DNA of 64,000 nucleotides from Macrostomum hystrix (Eukaryota; Platyhelminthes; Macrostomidae): assembly GCA_950097015.1 (NCBI GenBank), contig CATNEN010000001.1, forward strand, positions 23,198,501 through 23,262,500. The letters run 5' to 3'. Positions 43,433 through 54,324 of this stretch are shown here, in pieces (position 1 is the stretch's first letter; every line of letters begins with the position of its first letter). The notes under the pieces were generated by a model. That model was not told the origin of the DNA, did not search any database, and was given only the letters and a program-made list of their open reading frames with translations. The position numbers and the translations under genes are program-made.

Positions 43433-45716
43433 GCCTTGTGCGGTCCCCCGCAGTTGGCGCACACTGGCACAGTGTTGGGCGGGCAGTCAGCCAGATGGTG
43501 TCCACCACCACATTTGCGACATACAATTGGACCGGTGCAATCGATGGTGCGGTGGCCAATGCCCTGGCATTTAAAACACTGCGTAATCCTGGGCGGAGCA
43601 GAGGATTTGCTGGCCTCGCAGGAAAACGTAATGAACGGAGTGTTGATGCCCTCTTCAATGCACTTTTGGGCGACTTTGGAATCCTTTACAAAGACTCTCA
43701 GCAACCTGGTGGGTTGGTTGTCGGTGAGCCGGGTTATACGTTGGACGCCGGTTACACCAGTAATATCGTTGGCTTCTAACATCGATTTGAAGTCTTTGGT
43801 TTGGATATTTAAATCGACATCGCGAACCACGCACGTTGACGGAGTCGTCTTAGGCCCAGCCATTTGGTCAGCACCGTGCCGGGCATCCAGGGGGCGCAAA
43901 CGCGGTAGCCACCGCACTACGGGTTGCACCTCGAACAACGGGACCTTCAGCAGGTCGTGAAAAAAGTGCTGATGGTCTTGTTCGGATGCCGGGATCACAA
44001 GGTAGGCAGCTTGGTTGTGAACACATCGCAAAGTTTGCTCCCAACCACTGGCAGAATTGCAGTTGGTTGCCAGCTGCGTGCTCGGCCACCTCGAAGACAA
44101 CCGGGCAGATACCCGAGAGGTGTTCAGGCCGTCTGCCTCGCGAGCTGGCCATACCAGAAACCACGTTGGAGTAGGTTGGAGCACGGTGCGTCCCGCCGCC
44201 TCGGCCAGAAGCTCCCCCTCTGCCGGGGACCGAGGCTGCCCCAGAGCTGGACGCGGCATTCGGCCGCGCGGGTGCTGCCGACGTCGTCGTCGCCGTCGTC
44301 GCGACCCCCCCGCCGCCGCCGACACCGCCGCCGCAGTCCTCTCCAGGGCCGGTGCAGCTGTCGCCGGTCGCTCAGCCGCCGTCGCTGCTGCCGCCACTGC
44401 TGCCGCTGCTGCGGTCTTTGGCACCGTGGTGGGCATGCGCTGTCTCAGCGATGGGTCCGTGACCCTAGAGGTTAGTTATATTCGATAGCCAGCCTGCTCC
44501 AGGGGCGTGGCTGGACCGCTGTGCTGTGTCTTCTGCTGACTAGTCCCACTCATGAGAATGACGGATCCAGGAACCGTTGGGTAGTCACAGAGGATTCGGT
44601 GGTCGCGATTGGCCCTCACCAAGAAGCGCCTCGTCGCCCCAAATGACACTGTGGCGATCGTTGGCTGGGGCCCCAGCTCCGGCTCGTTATCGGCGTGTAA
44701 GGAATATTAATGTCGGGCCGTGCATAAAAATTTATGAGGCACGAATTGAAGTTTGGTAGTTCTAGGTGCTCAGTTAGATACTCTTTGATAAGTTGAATTG
44801 TTGGGTGCCAATTATTATTTTCTTTGAGCATTACACCTGAGTAGCTGTATTCTGGCCCGAACCAGAAGACACGTCGCCTCTCAGCTGGCTTATGATGGAA
44901 GGAGAGCGGCAGGATATCACTTAAGATGCTGTGATACGCCTGGCTGGAGACGTCGCGCAGTAAGTGCAGGTAATAATTAAAGTGGGCATCCCCATAGAGG
45001 GAATACGTCCTATGGCCATTTAGAAGTACTTCTCCTGGCGACCTGAAAGGTTCAACATTCAGATCGGTGCTGTCTATGGTCCGATTTTCATTTTCAGTAG
45101 GTTTGCCTGTTTTCTTTGCAGGTGGTGCAGCAGCAGCCGTGGCGACCGCAGCAGTCTCCGCAGCGCCCAGTTTATGCGGCGTGGGTGTTTTGCGTCCTGC
45201 CGACCCGTTGCCGAGGACGCCGACGTAGCCATTGCTGGAGTGGCCCAGGGGGCTACACTGGAGACGCGTCCGTCGGGCGCCTTGAATGAGCCGGCTGGCT
45301 CTTCATCCGACGACAACGACACGTACTCGCCGGCCTCATCCCCCTCGTCGTTGGGATCTTCGCAGACCCCTTAGGTGGTATCGTCCGAGCCTGTTTCGGT
45401 CGGCTTACTAGATGTTGACCCCTGCCCACAGTCCCAACCTCGGGGTCCGAGGACCACTACTCTGTCTGCGGTTTGGAATTTTGCTACTGATTGGTTGCTT
45501 TGGATTCGGATCGTACGATTGCCGTGACCTCTTCTTTTTAGTACGAGGAGTCGCAGGAAAGTGGTTCGCCTTCACGGATGATGGGCGACTTTTGGAAGCA
45601 GTCGACGACTCTAAAGGAGTTTCGCTAGCACCAGCGACTGCAGCTGGCGCCTGGGCTCCTTGGTCGGACTTAGAGGCGTCCGGAGGTTCCGCATCGTGCC
45701 TGGGATCTACTTCCAT
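43430..45716 (-). pseudogene. L1 ORF1: AlkB-like domain, gag-like region, zinc knuckles
   Basis: The N-terminal Ser/Pro/Lys-rich part runs 45716-45100 with frame breaks. The AlkB-like dioxygenase segment (about 45070-44455) has VFWFGPEYSYSG, FNSCLINFYARP, then after a one-base loss near 44700 ADNEPELG, PTIATVSFGATRRFLVR, PGSVILMSGT, a histidine in QKTQHS, and the closing R-x5-R (RI, stop, LTSR). These correspond to the HxD...H...RxNxTxR pattern of AlkB-type 2-oxoglutarate/Fe(II) enzymes. An Ala-rich linker, a gag-like region and three knuckles (CFKCQGIGHRTIDC, CRKCGGGHHLADC, CANCGGPHKANH) follow. The first metal-binding His is lost by the deletion. Confidence 0.75.
44455..45070 (-). other. 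AlkB-like 2OG-Fe(II) dioxygenase domain of L1 ORF1
   Basis: Sub-feature of ORF1. AlkB-family enzymes oxidatively remove alkyl groups from DNA or RNA; some plant RNA viruses carry one, thought to protect their RNA genome. Here the domain is directly upstream of the LINE gag-like region, in the same orientation and with one linker. A second, independently decayed copy occurs at the same relative place in L2 (57511-57290), so it belongs to the LINE family and is not a chance neighbour. Confidence 0.7.
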
Positions 45717-45719
45717 TTG

Positions 45720-46430
45720 CCAAGGTAAGTAGTGTCAAGAGCTCGTTTAATCGAGAAATTTGGAGCAAGTAGATGCAAAGTAATATAGCAAGTGTGAGCA
45801 ATAAACCGCTTAAAATTCCAGACTCCACTAAAACTGGTGAAGATAGTACAGGCTAAATTAATATACTACTGACTAATATGCAAAGTGACTACTTAAACGA
45901 GCCTATGGAGCAGAGAGTGGAGCGAGGAAATGAAGAATATATATATTTAAATATAAAACAATTTAAAACTGTTTAATTTTTGGTTTTTCAAATGTTGTGT
46001 TTTTGTATTGATTTTTCGATGTAGTTGCTACTGTCAGTAGCTTAAAACGTATGCGCAAATTTGAGAATTATAAAAACGAAAACGCAAGTAAGCAAGTAAA
46101 ATGAGTAGTAGTAGTTTATTTATGCAAGATTAGTAAGTAGTAAGTAATAGGATTAAGTAGATAAGCTCAGTTACTCTGTAGTACCGAACTTTTGTAGTAT
46201 TACTTTTGTTAGATTACAGGTAATAAGATTGTCCTAATCCTCTGAGATTCCTAGAAATTTAAATAAGTATTAAGTACTATTTAACGAGTGCTGATGCTAG
46301 TTAGCGAATTTTTAGAGGCTAAAGCAATCTGGTAAGTGGCTTTAACTTTGATTCGAAGTTGCAATTTTAGCTAGATTTGGACTTAAAAATTTTAATCTAG
46401 AATTTTAAATGGGGAAAATGTAGACCGAAA
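45720..46430. other. No gene seen
   Basis: AT-rich sequence upstream of L1, possibly including its 5' untranslated region. No match to the L3 upstream region was visible. Confidence 0.4.
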
Positions 46431-46510
46431 GAGACCGTCTTTGTTGTTAAACGATAGGGTCAAAGGTTTTGACCTGCGGGTCAGCCCTTGGAGGGGCTCT
46501 TCCGCTGTAT
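46430..46510 (+). repeat. Covarying structured repeat C, copy C1
   Basis: GAGACCGTCTTT, then stem GGTCAAA/TTTGACC (46458-46474), then GCGG (46476-46479) pairing with CCGC (46502-46505), enclosing AGCCC/GGGCT (46483-46487 with 46494-46498). The layout is shared with C2-C4, but stem sequences differ compensatorily. Strand shown is arbitrary. Confidence 0.6.
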
Positions 46511-46914
46511 GATTTATATTTGCAAAAAATATTTTACGATGATTAAAACGGATTACGATATTTTAAGTAGTGTATTTTAGGTGCGCATGAATGGGAGATG
46601 AAAGAGGGTCCTCACAAAGATTAGGACTCAGATACAAAAAGGGGAAATTTAAAACAGGGAGGAGTATTCATGTACATAGTTGTTGTGTTTTCACACTTTA
46701 ATTCCACTTAGTATTGTTTCACATTATTGGGAGTTTTAAAAATAAAGAAGATAAAAAATTATTTTATAATTTTTTGTGCCGCATTATTTGATGAGCATTT
46801 GGAGGTACGACAAGACAACAACAACAACAAAAAGATAGTCATTAATTCTTGCCGATTTCGAATTTTTTTATTTGTTTACCTTAGAGAAGGCAGTAATTTT
46901 TCAAAAAAGGGAAA

Positions 46915-47000
46915 TAAAAGATTGTTTTCCTCCCGGGGTTCGAACCCTGGTCTAGCGAATGCCTGACCTGGGTTCTAGCCACAAGGCTATTTGACTATTG
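46915..47000 (-). other. tRNA-like Pol III unit (SINE head or tRNA pseudogene)
   Basis: The minus strand has an A-box-like TAGCCTTGTGG (46989-46979), a perfect B box GGTTCGAACCC (46947-46937) 32 bp later, and a TTTT terminator shortly after. The anticodon stem does not form properly, so it is not a functional tRNA. Confidence 0.45.
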
Positions 47001-47332
47001 ATTGTGACTGCGACTGGCCTTGTATTTGGGTTCTACTGGGGAACTCTACGAACAGTAGCAGTTTCCTTCGCGGTGGTGAACTTTTTGTGAGTATAAATAG
47101 AAAGGTCAAGTGGACTGTTATAACTGATTCAATTCAGATAACCAATGAGACAAAGTTAAGCCGATTTATTGGCCCAGTATTTGTGGTTCACTAGTAACCC
47201 GTGATAGTCTCTAATGGGCAACTGCGGGGAACGTCCCACGTCTCGGTTTGATGATGACAGTCAAAGTCACTACTAGTATTCTAGAGTCAGATTGTCTAGA
47301 ACCGAGACAAGTTATTCTTTGATTCAAGATCG

Positions 47333-47450
47333 GCATGAATTTTTTATTTCTAAAGTGATGAACATGCATGAATTTTTCAAAGGTGATCTGCATGAACTTT
47401 TCAAAAATAGTAGACATGCATGAATTTTTTCAAAGATGATAAACATACAT
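47333..47450 (-). repeat. About 30-bp tandem repeat in the L2 3' UTR
   Basis: Roughly four units of CATGAATTTTTCAAAGGTGAT with small length changes, starting just beyond the L2 ORF2 stop. LINEs often end in short tandem repeats, so it may belong to the L2 tail. Confidence 0.6.
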
Positions 47451-47483
47451 CTAATCACGCAAGGCAGCCTTATACATACAGTA

Positions 47484-49030
47484 TTACACAGCATCGCCCC
47501 TGGCTTTGTTGGCTTCAATTTTAGTTCTTTTGGCAGGTTGACTCAATGATTGATTTGTTTGCTCTTGTGCAGCTTGTGCAGCCTGTGCTGCAGCAGCCGC
47601 ATCTATAATCCTATTTACTTCTCGTTTTGTTCCTGCTTCCCAGAGGAGATTCAAGACCGGCATGGGATTTCTCCCTGCCGCTCTTGGTGCCTCTGGGGGG
47701 ATATTAAAGCCATGCAGCCTAGCTGCTCTGACTCTGTGTAGCCATCCTATCCCTAGTGCTCTTAGTCTGTCAGCTATTTTTGGCATTCGGGCTAGTTCAT
47801 GAAGGTAGTCAATTTTTATGTACTTTAGGGCATCAAAGCAAAATCTGAGTCCCATGTTTTGGATTTTTTGGAGTTTGTTTAGGTCATGGGCACAAATTGT
47901 GTTAAGTAGAGGGGCACCATAGGTGAGGGCGCTTTCTACATAGGCCCTGTATAGCATTTTTAGGGTTGCGCTACTTAGTTTAGTTAGTTTGGCGATCTTA
48001 AGGATCGAGAAGACCATGGCTCTGCAGGTTTGAACCATAGAGTCTACATGGTTGGTTAGTTTAAAGTGAGTGTCAATTTTTATGCCTAGGAATTTGACAA
48101 CTGCACTGTATGGGATTTTGGTGCCTCCTAAGAGGATATCAGGTCTAAGGTATAGCCTCATTGGTATATTATAGTTAAAGGCAATGCCTTGGCTTTTTGT
48201 TGCGTTGATTTTTATTCCTTGCTCTCCACACCATTCCCAGACTCTTTTCAGGTAGGGTTGGAGGAGACCTTTGAGTCCTTTGAAGGTTGCAGCAGAGACC
48301 CAGATGGCCATGTCGTCCGCAAATTGGCTTCGTTTCACATCTGGATGTGTTGGTGTCGGCATGGAGCTGACATAGAGGAGGTATAAGAAGGGGCTGATTA
48401 TCCCACCTTGAGGCACTCCGACTTTGATCTCGAAGGAGTCGCTGAGTGTCTGGTTGATTGTGACTTGCATGCTCCGATCCTGAAGGTAGTTTGAGAAGAT
48501 CCTAATAAGTCTTCCAGGCAGACGGATTTGATGCATCGAATGCCTAAGTTTGTTGTGCCATGTTGTATCAAAAGCCGCTTCCACGTCGAGCAATATGGCG
48601 ATTAGTCTTTTGTATTGCATTTGGCCATCATGATGTCTTGAGCCAGTCGAACAAGATTGTCATAGGTTGAGTGTTGCTTCTGGTAGGCGCACTGATCCTC
48701 ACCCAGGACCCCTTTAGCAGATAGATATTTAACCAGTCTTTTTGCTACCATTTTTTCAAAAACCTTTCCCACACTGGAGGTTAGGCTAATTGGTCTATAG
48801 GAATTTGGGTTTTCAGGCGGTTTATCCGGCTTCGGAATCATGGTGATTGCAGCTGAATTCCATTTGATGGGATAAATTCCCCTTCTAAAACAGGCGTTGA
48901 ACAGGTTTGTCAGTCTTGCGATGGAAATGGCTTCAAGGCCATTTTTTAGTACACAGTTTGGGATCTTGTCCATTCCTGGGGCGCTATTCATTTTCAGATG
49001 ATGCAGCTCCCAGATTGTTTCGTCTACGGT
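47484..49030 (-). pseudogene. L2 ORF2, 3' part: RT and C-terminus
   Basis: RT from ETIWELHHLKMNSAPGMD through ITMIPKPDKPPENPNSYRPI, then a one-base deletion near 48610, then RLIAILLDVEAAFD, GVPQGGIISPFLY and SQFADDMAIW (catalytic FADD), then thumb and a Lys-rich tail to 47484. The open 378-aa frame from 48620 is only the second half of RT. This part is separated from the rest of L2 ORF2 by the plus-strand I-group LINE at 49031-53843. Confidence 0.85.
48550..49030. repeat. 481-bp direct duplication, left copy
   Basis: Appears identical by eye to 53844-54324 and of equal length. Both copies are L2 ORF2 sequence, and both carry the same one-base frameshift. The duplication flanks the I-group LINE exactly, as a target-site duplication would. 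Confidence 0.9.
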
Positions 49031-49049
49031 CTGCCGCAGCATAGACGCT

Positions 49050-50009
49050 ATGCTGTGGCAACTACAACTGAAAGGCGAGCCCCTGGCGGTCGGTGCGAGT
49101 GCTACCAGGGACTCGTTTTTTGTTGTCTGGCCCGGAGATGCGGAGTCAGGGCGGCGGCTCCTGGAGCTGCTGCCCACGCAGATCTGGGCGGCCGACCTCG
49201 TTTTCCTCCGGGAGAACGAGCCGCCGCAGACAAAAAGACATCGCATTTTCGTCCCGGCGAAAAGCGTCGTTACTAGCGCTGAGGACCTCCGCATGGGCCT
49301 CATCGCGATGAACCGGGAGCTTCCGACAGCGGGCCTAATCGTGCACCGCACGATCCTGCGCCCCGACGGCACCGGCTTCACCGCCATTCTGGGCCTGTCC
49401 GAGCAATGGACACGCCGTTACCCAGATGGCGCAAACGTCTGCATCGGTCTGTGGAAGACCAAAATCTTCGCCTACGATGCCGACAAAACCCGGGGTCAGA
49501 CCGGGCCCACCACCGTGTCGGCCAATGAAGGGTCCTCGGACCCCAAGGCTGGGACTGGGGGCAGGGCCCAGTCGCCTCGCCAAAAAAGGCCAGAGCGTGC
49601 CATCGCTGGCAGCTCTGAGCGTCGCCCCGCGTGCATCACAAAGCGCAAGGGCCTTCTCCAGCGGGCCTCCGAGGTGGTGCGAACCGCCAAGATGGCCCAG
49701 CTGCGCGCTGAGATGCGCGGTGGCCCACCGGGGCAGGCGCCGAAACCAAGGGCTACGGGGGAGGCCTCTAAGGTGCCCAGCTCCATCGAGCAGGGCCCTT
49801 CGAGCGCCCCTCCCACGGCCCAGGGAGCGGTGTCGGCTCCGGTTGAGGGCGACTCTGGGCCTGGGCTCGGGGCCGGGGGTGGGGACTGGGCGGCTGACCC
49901 CGTCGAGTTCCCGCCTCTGGCTCGGGGCCTGGGCACGGAGGAGCCCATGGCTACCGACATCGACCTGGAGGAGGAGGACCGCCTTCTGGCTGAGTCCCCC
50001 TCCAAGTAG
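49050..50009 (+). CDS. I-group LINE ORF1 (319 aa, probably N-truncated)
   Basis: The frame stays open from the insertion junction, so the true N-terminus may be missing. Residues 20-145 look like a folded domain (SFFVVWPGDAESGRRLLELL, later GTGFTAILGLSEQW and GANVCIGLWKTKIFAY) resembling the RNA-binding-like domain of unknown function that accompanies insect LINE ORFs (DUF4780-like, from memory of the pattern). The rest is basic then acidic low-complexity sequence. No CCHC knuckle is present. It presumably binds element RNA. It ends 12 bp before the ORF2 start, suggesting reinitiation. Confidence 0.65.
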   Translation: MLWQLQLKGEPLAVGASATRDSFFVVWPGDAESGRRLLELLPTQIWAADLVFLRENEPPQTKRHRIFVPAKSVVTSAEDLRMGLIAMNRELPTAGLIVHRTILRPDGTGFTAILGLSEQWTRRYPDGANVCIGLWKTKIFAYDADKTRGQTGPTTVSANEGSSDPKAGTGGRAQSPRQKRPERAIAGSSERRPACITKRKGLLQRASEVVRTAKMAQLRAEMRGGPPGQAPKPRATGEASKVPSSIEQGPSSAPPTAQGAVSAPVEGDSGPGLGAGGGDWAADPVEFPPLARGLGTEEPMATDIDLEEEDRLLAESPSK

Positions 50010-50021
50010 ACCTCTGCCTGC

Positions 50022-53000
50022 ATGATGATCCCCGGAATATCATGTCTGCAAGTTAACACCCAGCACTGCGTGGCAGCATCAGTAAATCTGATGCGCACGA
50101 CAGAGCGCATGATGCCGGGCCTTGTACTTGTGCAGGAGCCCTGGCTATCAAAGAACAAGCCAAGCAACATTCCTGCTGGCTATGACTGCTTCTGCATGGC
50201 AGACTCTGTCCGCCCTAGATCACTGATCTATGCCACAAAAGCCTTAAATGCGTGGATGAGACCCGATCTCTCTAACGGGGACATCTGCGTCATCCAATCT
50301 GCACACATTGTGCCTAACAAGTTGACCCTCGTGGCATCCGCCTACCTGGCAGGCGACGCCCCCGTGGTCAGCGATACCCTCGTCGCCCTCTGTGATTTCG
50401 CCAGGGCACGTAACTTCGAGCTGCTCCTCGCGGGAGATGCAAACTCGCATCACACCCACTGGGGTAGCTCAAAAATCAATGACCGCGGCGAAGAGCTCCT
50501 GGCCTACGTCAGCGGCACGCCTCTCAACTTCTGTAATGTGGGCAACACGCCCACTTTCGACAATGGGCGGTGGGCTGAGGTGCTTGACGTCACCCTGGCC
50601 TCACCCGGCATCCTCCCAAGGGTGCTGGGGTGGGAGGTATGGGAGACCGAAAGCTCGCTCTCGGACCATCGTTTCATTCGCTTCAACATCGGTACCCCCG
50701 ATAAGAAGCAAAAGCCTATTTGGAGGCGTAATGTCAGAAACACCGACTGGCCCGCGTTCAGCCAAAAGCTGCATGAGGGCCTTCGGGATTCCGACCCCTC
50801 CATGGCCATGGCAACCACGCAGGACCTAGATGGAGTGGCTGCCCTGCTGGGCGGCGCCATCACAGAGGCCTACGAAATGGCTTGCCCGCTCAAAGCCTAC
50901 AAAGGCAAAAAATCGGCCCCCTGGTGGAACCCCGAGCTCGGAGTCCTGAGACGCCGAGCTAAGGCTCTCCAGAGGAAGCTGAAAACCTCGCACGACCCTG
51001 ATGACAAAGAGGCCTATACTCGCGCCATCCATGAGTTTAAGGGCCGGGTCAGAAGGGCAAAAGCGGACAAATGGCGACAATACTGCGAAGGGCTTGAGGG
51101 CTCGCGGCCCACGGCCCGCGTGGTAAAGGCGCTCACCAACGACCGCTTCTCCAAGCTCTCATCGATCAAAAAGCCAGACGGCTCGATCACGGAGCGCCCG
51201 GAGGAAACGCTCGAGCTTATGCTAGGGCATTTCTTCCCGAGTGTACCGGCGCACTTTGGCCCAGACGACCACTCACGTGGAGGTCAGGGCCTGGCTCAGT
51301 CACTCGTCACGAATGACCGCATCGTTCGCGCGGCAAAGTCATTCAACCCTTTCAAAGCACCTGGGCCAGATGGTATTTATCCGGCCTTTTTGCATGAAGC
51401 GGTCAAAAATGGCCGCTTCCTCCATCTCCTCTGCAGACTTCTACGGGCCTGCATCGTGCTGGGCTACGTACCAGCGCTGTGGCACGAAGCCCGGGTCGTC
51501 TTCATCCCGAAGCCCACCAAAGGCGACTATCGCTCGGTCAAGTCTTATCGCCCGATAAGTTTGACTTCCACCTGCCTCAAGCTCATGGAAAGACTGGTGC
51601 TCTGGCGCCTTCTTACTGTAGAGCTAGGGCGGGCCCCGCTCTCGCCAAACCAGCACGCCTTTCGGGCTGGCCGGTCCACGGAGAGCGCCCTCCACTGCAT
51701 CGTGGAGACTCTAGAGAAGGCAGTACTGGGCAGCGGTTTTGCCCTGGCTGTCTTCCTTGATATTGAGGGGGCCTTCGATAACGTTGTTTTCGAAGCCTTT
51801 GAGAAGGCCCTGGTTTTCAGGGCCACTCACCCCCACCTCGTTCGCTGGGTCATTTACATGATCCGGAATCGCCACGTGGTGGCCCACCTCGAAGGCAGGG
51901 TGCTCTCGGCACCTGTCCTAAAAGGAGGGCCCCAAGGCGGCGTCCTCACCCCACTGCTGTGGAATCTCGTCATGGATGAGCTGCTGAAAAGCACTCGTCC
52001 AGACCCAGTCCTGAAGGTGGGATATGCCGACGATGTGACCGCCATCTGCGCGGGCCCCTCGGCGGAAACCACCAGGGACCTCATTCAGGGCTTTATCAAC
52101 AGGGCGGTGCGCTGGGCGGACCAATGCGGGCTCCGACTCTCTGAGTCCAAGACCGTCGCGGTTATGTTTACCAGCAAACTGCTCTGGACCATTAAGCCTC
52201 TGACTCTCTATGGCAAGAATATTGCCATGGAAAAGCAGGTCCGGTGCCTTGGTCTCGTGCTAGACCATAGGCTTAACTGGACCCCACACATCACCACAAA
52301 GGCCAAGAGGGCCCTGGCCATACTGGCGCAAGTCAGGCGTGCCGTGGGCACCACCTGGGGGCTAACCCCCAAGAACCTTTGGTGGATTTACACGGCGATC
52401 ATTAGACCGTCCGTCGCTTACGCTGGCCTCATCTGGGCCAGCGCCATGGGCATCCAGAAAAACCTGGAGGCGCTTTATAGGGTGCAGGGCAGAGCCTGTC
52501 GTATGACGCTGGGCGCCCCACTCTCCACTCCCTTCGAAGGCATGAATGCTTTCCTCAACGCTACACCCATTGACATTTTCGTCAAGGGGGAAGCAGCAAA
52601 GTCCACCCGTCGTCTTCTTGATGCGGGTGTCTACTTCCAGAATTCGCGAGCCTTCTCGAAGCGCTCCCTTCTGCCTCACTCTGACCTCTGCCTGAAAACT
52701 CTGGGCGAGTGCGGAGGGCTCACCATCCTTTCGGACGGGGCCCCGGCCACTTTACTCCGGAGCCACAGGTACAAAGTCAGCATCTCCCCTCGTAATGAGG
52801 TAAAGGACTGCTGGGATGACCCGGCAGTCCACTGTTACACTGACGGCTCTCTGATGAACGGTAAATCGGGATTCGGAGTGTGCGTCGCCTCGGGTGGTGA
52901 GGTCCTCTGGACCCACTCCCAATACTGTGGCAAGAGCTCTAGCGTTTTCCAAAACGAAGTGCTCGCCATCAGCTTCTGTGCGGCTGAGCTGCGCCAGAGG

Positions 53001-53726
53001 CAGCTGGCTGGTCGGAGGATCTTTTTTCACTCCGACAGTCAAGCAGCCCTCAAGGCCCTCAGCCGCTGCACCTCTCGCTCCAGAACCACCTTGGACTGCA
53101 ACACCCAGTTAAACGGGTTGGCGCAGTCTAATAAGGTGGAGCTGATGTGGATCCCTGGGCATGCCGGGTTCACAGGGAATGAGATGGCGGACCAGCTTGC
53201 AAAGGCTGGAGCAGCCAGCTCCCTGATGGGCCCGGGCCCGGAATCCCCGATCCCCGCCTCTGTTGTCAACTCCAGCATCAACCGCTGGATGGAGACCCAG
53301 CATCGGAGGAGGTGGTCCAGCACCCTGAACTGTCGCCAGTCCAGGGCTGCGGTGCCAACCCCCTCTAGTAACCTGCGTAAGGCCTTACTCAGGCTAAACC
53401 GCAGAGACCTGAGAGCAGTCACCATGGCCCTTTCGGGACATGGCTGCTTCACCAGACACCGCTACCTCCAAGGCCACGTGCCTGAGGAAACGTGTCCCTT
53501 CTGCTGCTCCGGACGTGAAAACGCCGAACATTTCATCTGCCACTGCCCGGCCTTCACCCGGGCTAGGCTAAAGCATCTCGGGCCGGCACCGACTCTTGCC
53601 GAGGCCTGCTCGCCCGAGAACATCCCACAGCTCGCCCACTTCCTCCGGGATACCGGCCGAGCTGATTTCTTCCCAGCCTATGGCGAGGAAGATCGAGCGG
53701 CGGAACCGACCGACGGACCACCCTGA
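50022..53726 (+). CDS. I-group LINE ORF2: endonuclease-RT-RNase H (1234 aa)
   Basis: Open throughout. Endonuclease (residues 1-225): [36 protein letters not shown], covering the catalytic Glu/Asp/Asn/His positions. RT (about 440-760): [47 protein letters not shown] and catalytic YADD (about 668). RNase H (about 935-1065): [43 protein letters not shown]-terminal zinc motif [18 protein letters not shown] follows (about 1158-1175). All catalytic motifs are present, so this copy may still encode an active enzyme that nicks DNA and copies its RNA at the target. Confidence 0.92.
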   Translation: MMIPGISCLQVNTQHCVAASVNLMRTTERMMPGLVLVQEPWLSKNKPSNIPAGYDCFCMADSVRPRSLIYATKALNAWMRPDLSNGDICVIQSAHIVPNKLTLVASAYLAGDAPVVSDTLVALCDFARARNFELLLAGDANSHHTHWGSSKINDRGEELLAYVSGTPLNFCNVGNTPTFDNGRWAEVLDVTLASPGILPRVLGWEVWETESSLSDHRFIRFNIGTPDKKQKPIWRRNVRNTDWPAFSQKLHEGLRDSDPSMAMATTQDLDGVAALLGGAITEAYEMACPLKAYKGKKSAPWWNPELGVLRRRAKALQRKLKTSHDPDDKEAYTRAIHEFKGRVRRAKADKWRQYCEGLEGSRPTARVVKALTNDRFSKLSSIKKPDGSITERPEETLELMLGHFFPSVPAHFGPDDHSRGGQGLAQSLVTNDRIVRAAKSFNPFKAPGPDGIYPAFLHEAVKNGRFLHLLCRLLRACIVLGYVPALWHEARVVFIPKPTKGDYRSVKSYRPISLTSTCLKLMERLVLWRLLTVELGRAPLSPNQHAFRAGRSTESALHCIVETLEKAVLGSGFALAVFLDIEGAFDNVVFEAFEKALVFRATHPHLVRWVIYMIRNRHVVAHLEGRVLSAPVLKGGPQGGVLTPLLWNLVMDELLKSTRPDPVLKVGYADDVTAICAGPSAETTRDLIQGFINRAVRWADQCGLRLSESKTVAVMFTSKLLWTIKPLTLYGKNIAMEKQVRCLGLVLDHRLNWTPHITTKAKRALAILAQVRRAVGTTWGLTPKNLWWIYTAIIRPSVAYAGLIWASAMGIQKNLEALYRVQGRACRMTLGAPLSTPFEGMNAFLNATPIDIFVKGEAAKSTRRLLDAGVYFQNSRAFSKRSLLPHSDLCLKTLGECGGLTILSDGAPATLLRSHRYKVSISPRNEVKDCWDDPAVHCYTDGSLMNGKSGFGVCVASGGEVLWTHSQYCGKSSSVFQNEVLAISFCAAELRQRQLAGRRIFFHSDSQAALKALSRCTSRSRTTLDCNTQLNGLAQSNKVELMWIPGHAGFTGNEMADQLAKAGAASSLMGPGPESPIPASVVNSSINRWMETQHRRRWSSTLNCRQSRAAVPTPSSNLRKALLRLNRRDLRAVTMALSGHGCFTRHRYLQGHVPEETCPFCCSGRENAEHFICHCPAFTRARLKHLGPAPTLAEACSPENIPQLAHFLRDTGRADFFPAYGEEDRAAEPTDGPP

Positions 53727-53843
53727 GCGGCACCGCCTCGCTGGAGGCCGTCTGGCTGCCAGGGGTTAGCGATATGGGCGGCACCAGCCGCCTCCTCGCT
53801 GCGTCCGTCATGGAGGCCCCCTGCCGCTAAGTCAAAAAGTAAG
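53727..53843 (+). other. I-group LINE 3' UTR with terminal hairpin
   Basis: Contains a perfect hairpin GGCGGC-ACCA-GCCGCC at 53777-53792. RT recognition of a 3' structure is known for several LINEs, so this is a candidate recognition element. Ends AAAAAGTAAG. Confidence 0.45.
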
Positions 53844-54324
53844 TTGTTGTGCCATGTTGTATCAAAAGCCGCTTCCACGTCGAGCAATATGGCGATTAGT
53901 CTTTTGTATTGCATTTGGCCATCATGATGTCTTGAGCCAGTCGAACAAGATTGTCATAGGTTGAGTGTTGCTTCTGGTAGGCGCACTGATCCTCACCCAG
54001 GACCCCTTTAGCAGATAGATATTTAACCAGTCTTTTTGCTACCATTTTTTCAAAAACCTTTCCCACACTGGAGGTTAGGCTAATTGGTCTATAGGAATTT
54101 GGGTTTTCAGGCGGTTTATCCGGCTTCGGAATCATGGTGATTGCAGCTGAATTCCATTTGATGGGATAAATTCCCCTTCTAAAACAGGCGTTGAACAGGT
54201 TTGTCAGTCTTGCGATGGAAATGGCTTCAAGGCCATTTTTTAGTACACAGTTTGGGATCTTGTCCATTCCTGGGGCGCTATTCATTTTCAGATGATGCAG
54301 CTCCCAGATTGTTTCGTCTACGGT
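53844..54324. repeat. 481-bp direct duplication, right copy
   Basis: Right partner of 48550-49030. After it, the L2 reading frame continues uninterrupted into 54325 and beyond. Confidence 0.9.

Larger units (their letters stand above)
39256..45716 (-). mobile_element. Jockey-like LINE copy L1, degenerate, AlkB-bearing
   Basis: Minus-strand non-LTR retrotransposon: ORF1 with basic N-terminus, AlkB-like domain, gag-like region and CCHC knuckles (45716-42177), then ORF2 with AP-endonuclease and RT (about 42100-39256). ORF2 has no RNase H, as in the Jockey group. ORF1 is interrupted by a piece of another LINE (about 43430-42830). Many frameshifts and stops. Same family as L2 and L3 but well diverged from them. 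Confidence 0.85.
49031..53843 (+). mobile_element. I-group LINE (EN-RT-RNase H), intact ORF2
   Basis: A 4813-bp plus-strand non-LTR retrotransposon inserted antisense into L2 ORF2. It has ORF1, an intact 1234-aa ORF2 with endonuclease, RT and RNase H, and a short 3' UTR (117 bp). The right end is AAAAAGTAAG without a long poly(A). RNase H at this place points to the I/LOA/R1 assemblage. ORF1 begins about 20 bp from the junction with no 5' UTR, so the copy is probably 5'-truncated. Confidence 0.9.

Noticed and set aside
49426-50170. ORFs of 199 and 224 aa overlapping I-group LINE ORF1
   Set aside because: Shadow frames of GC-rich ORF1; the 319-aa frame has the domain pattern and leads directly to ORF2.
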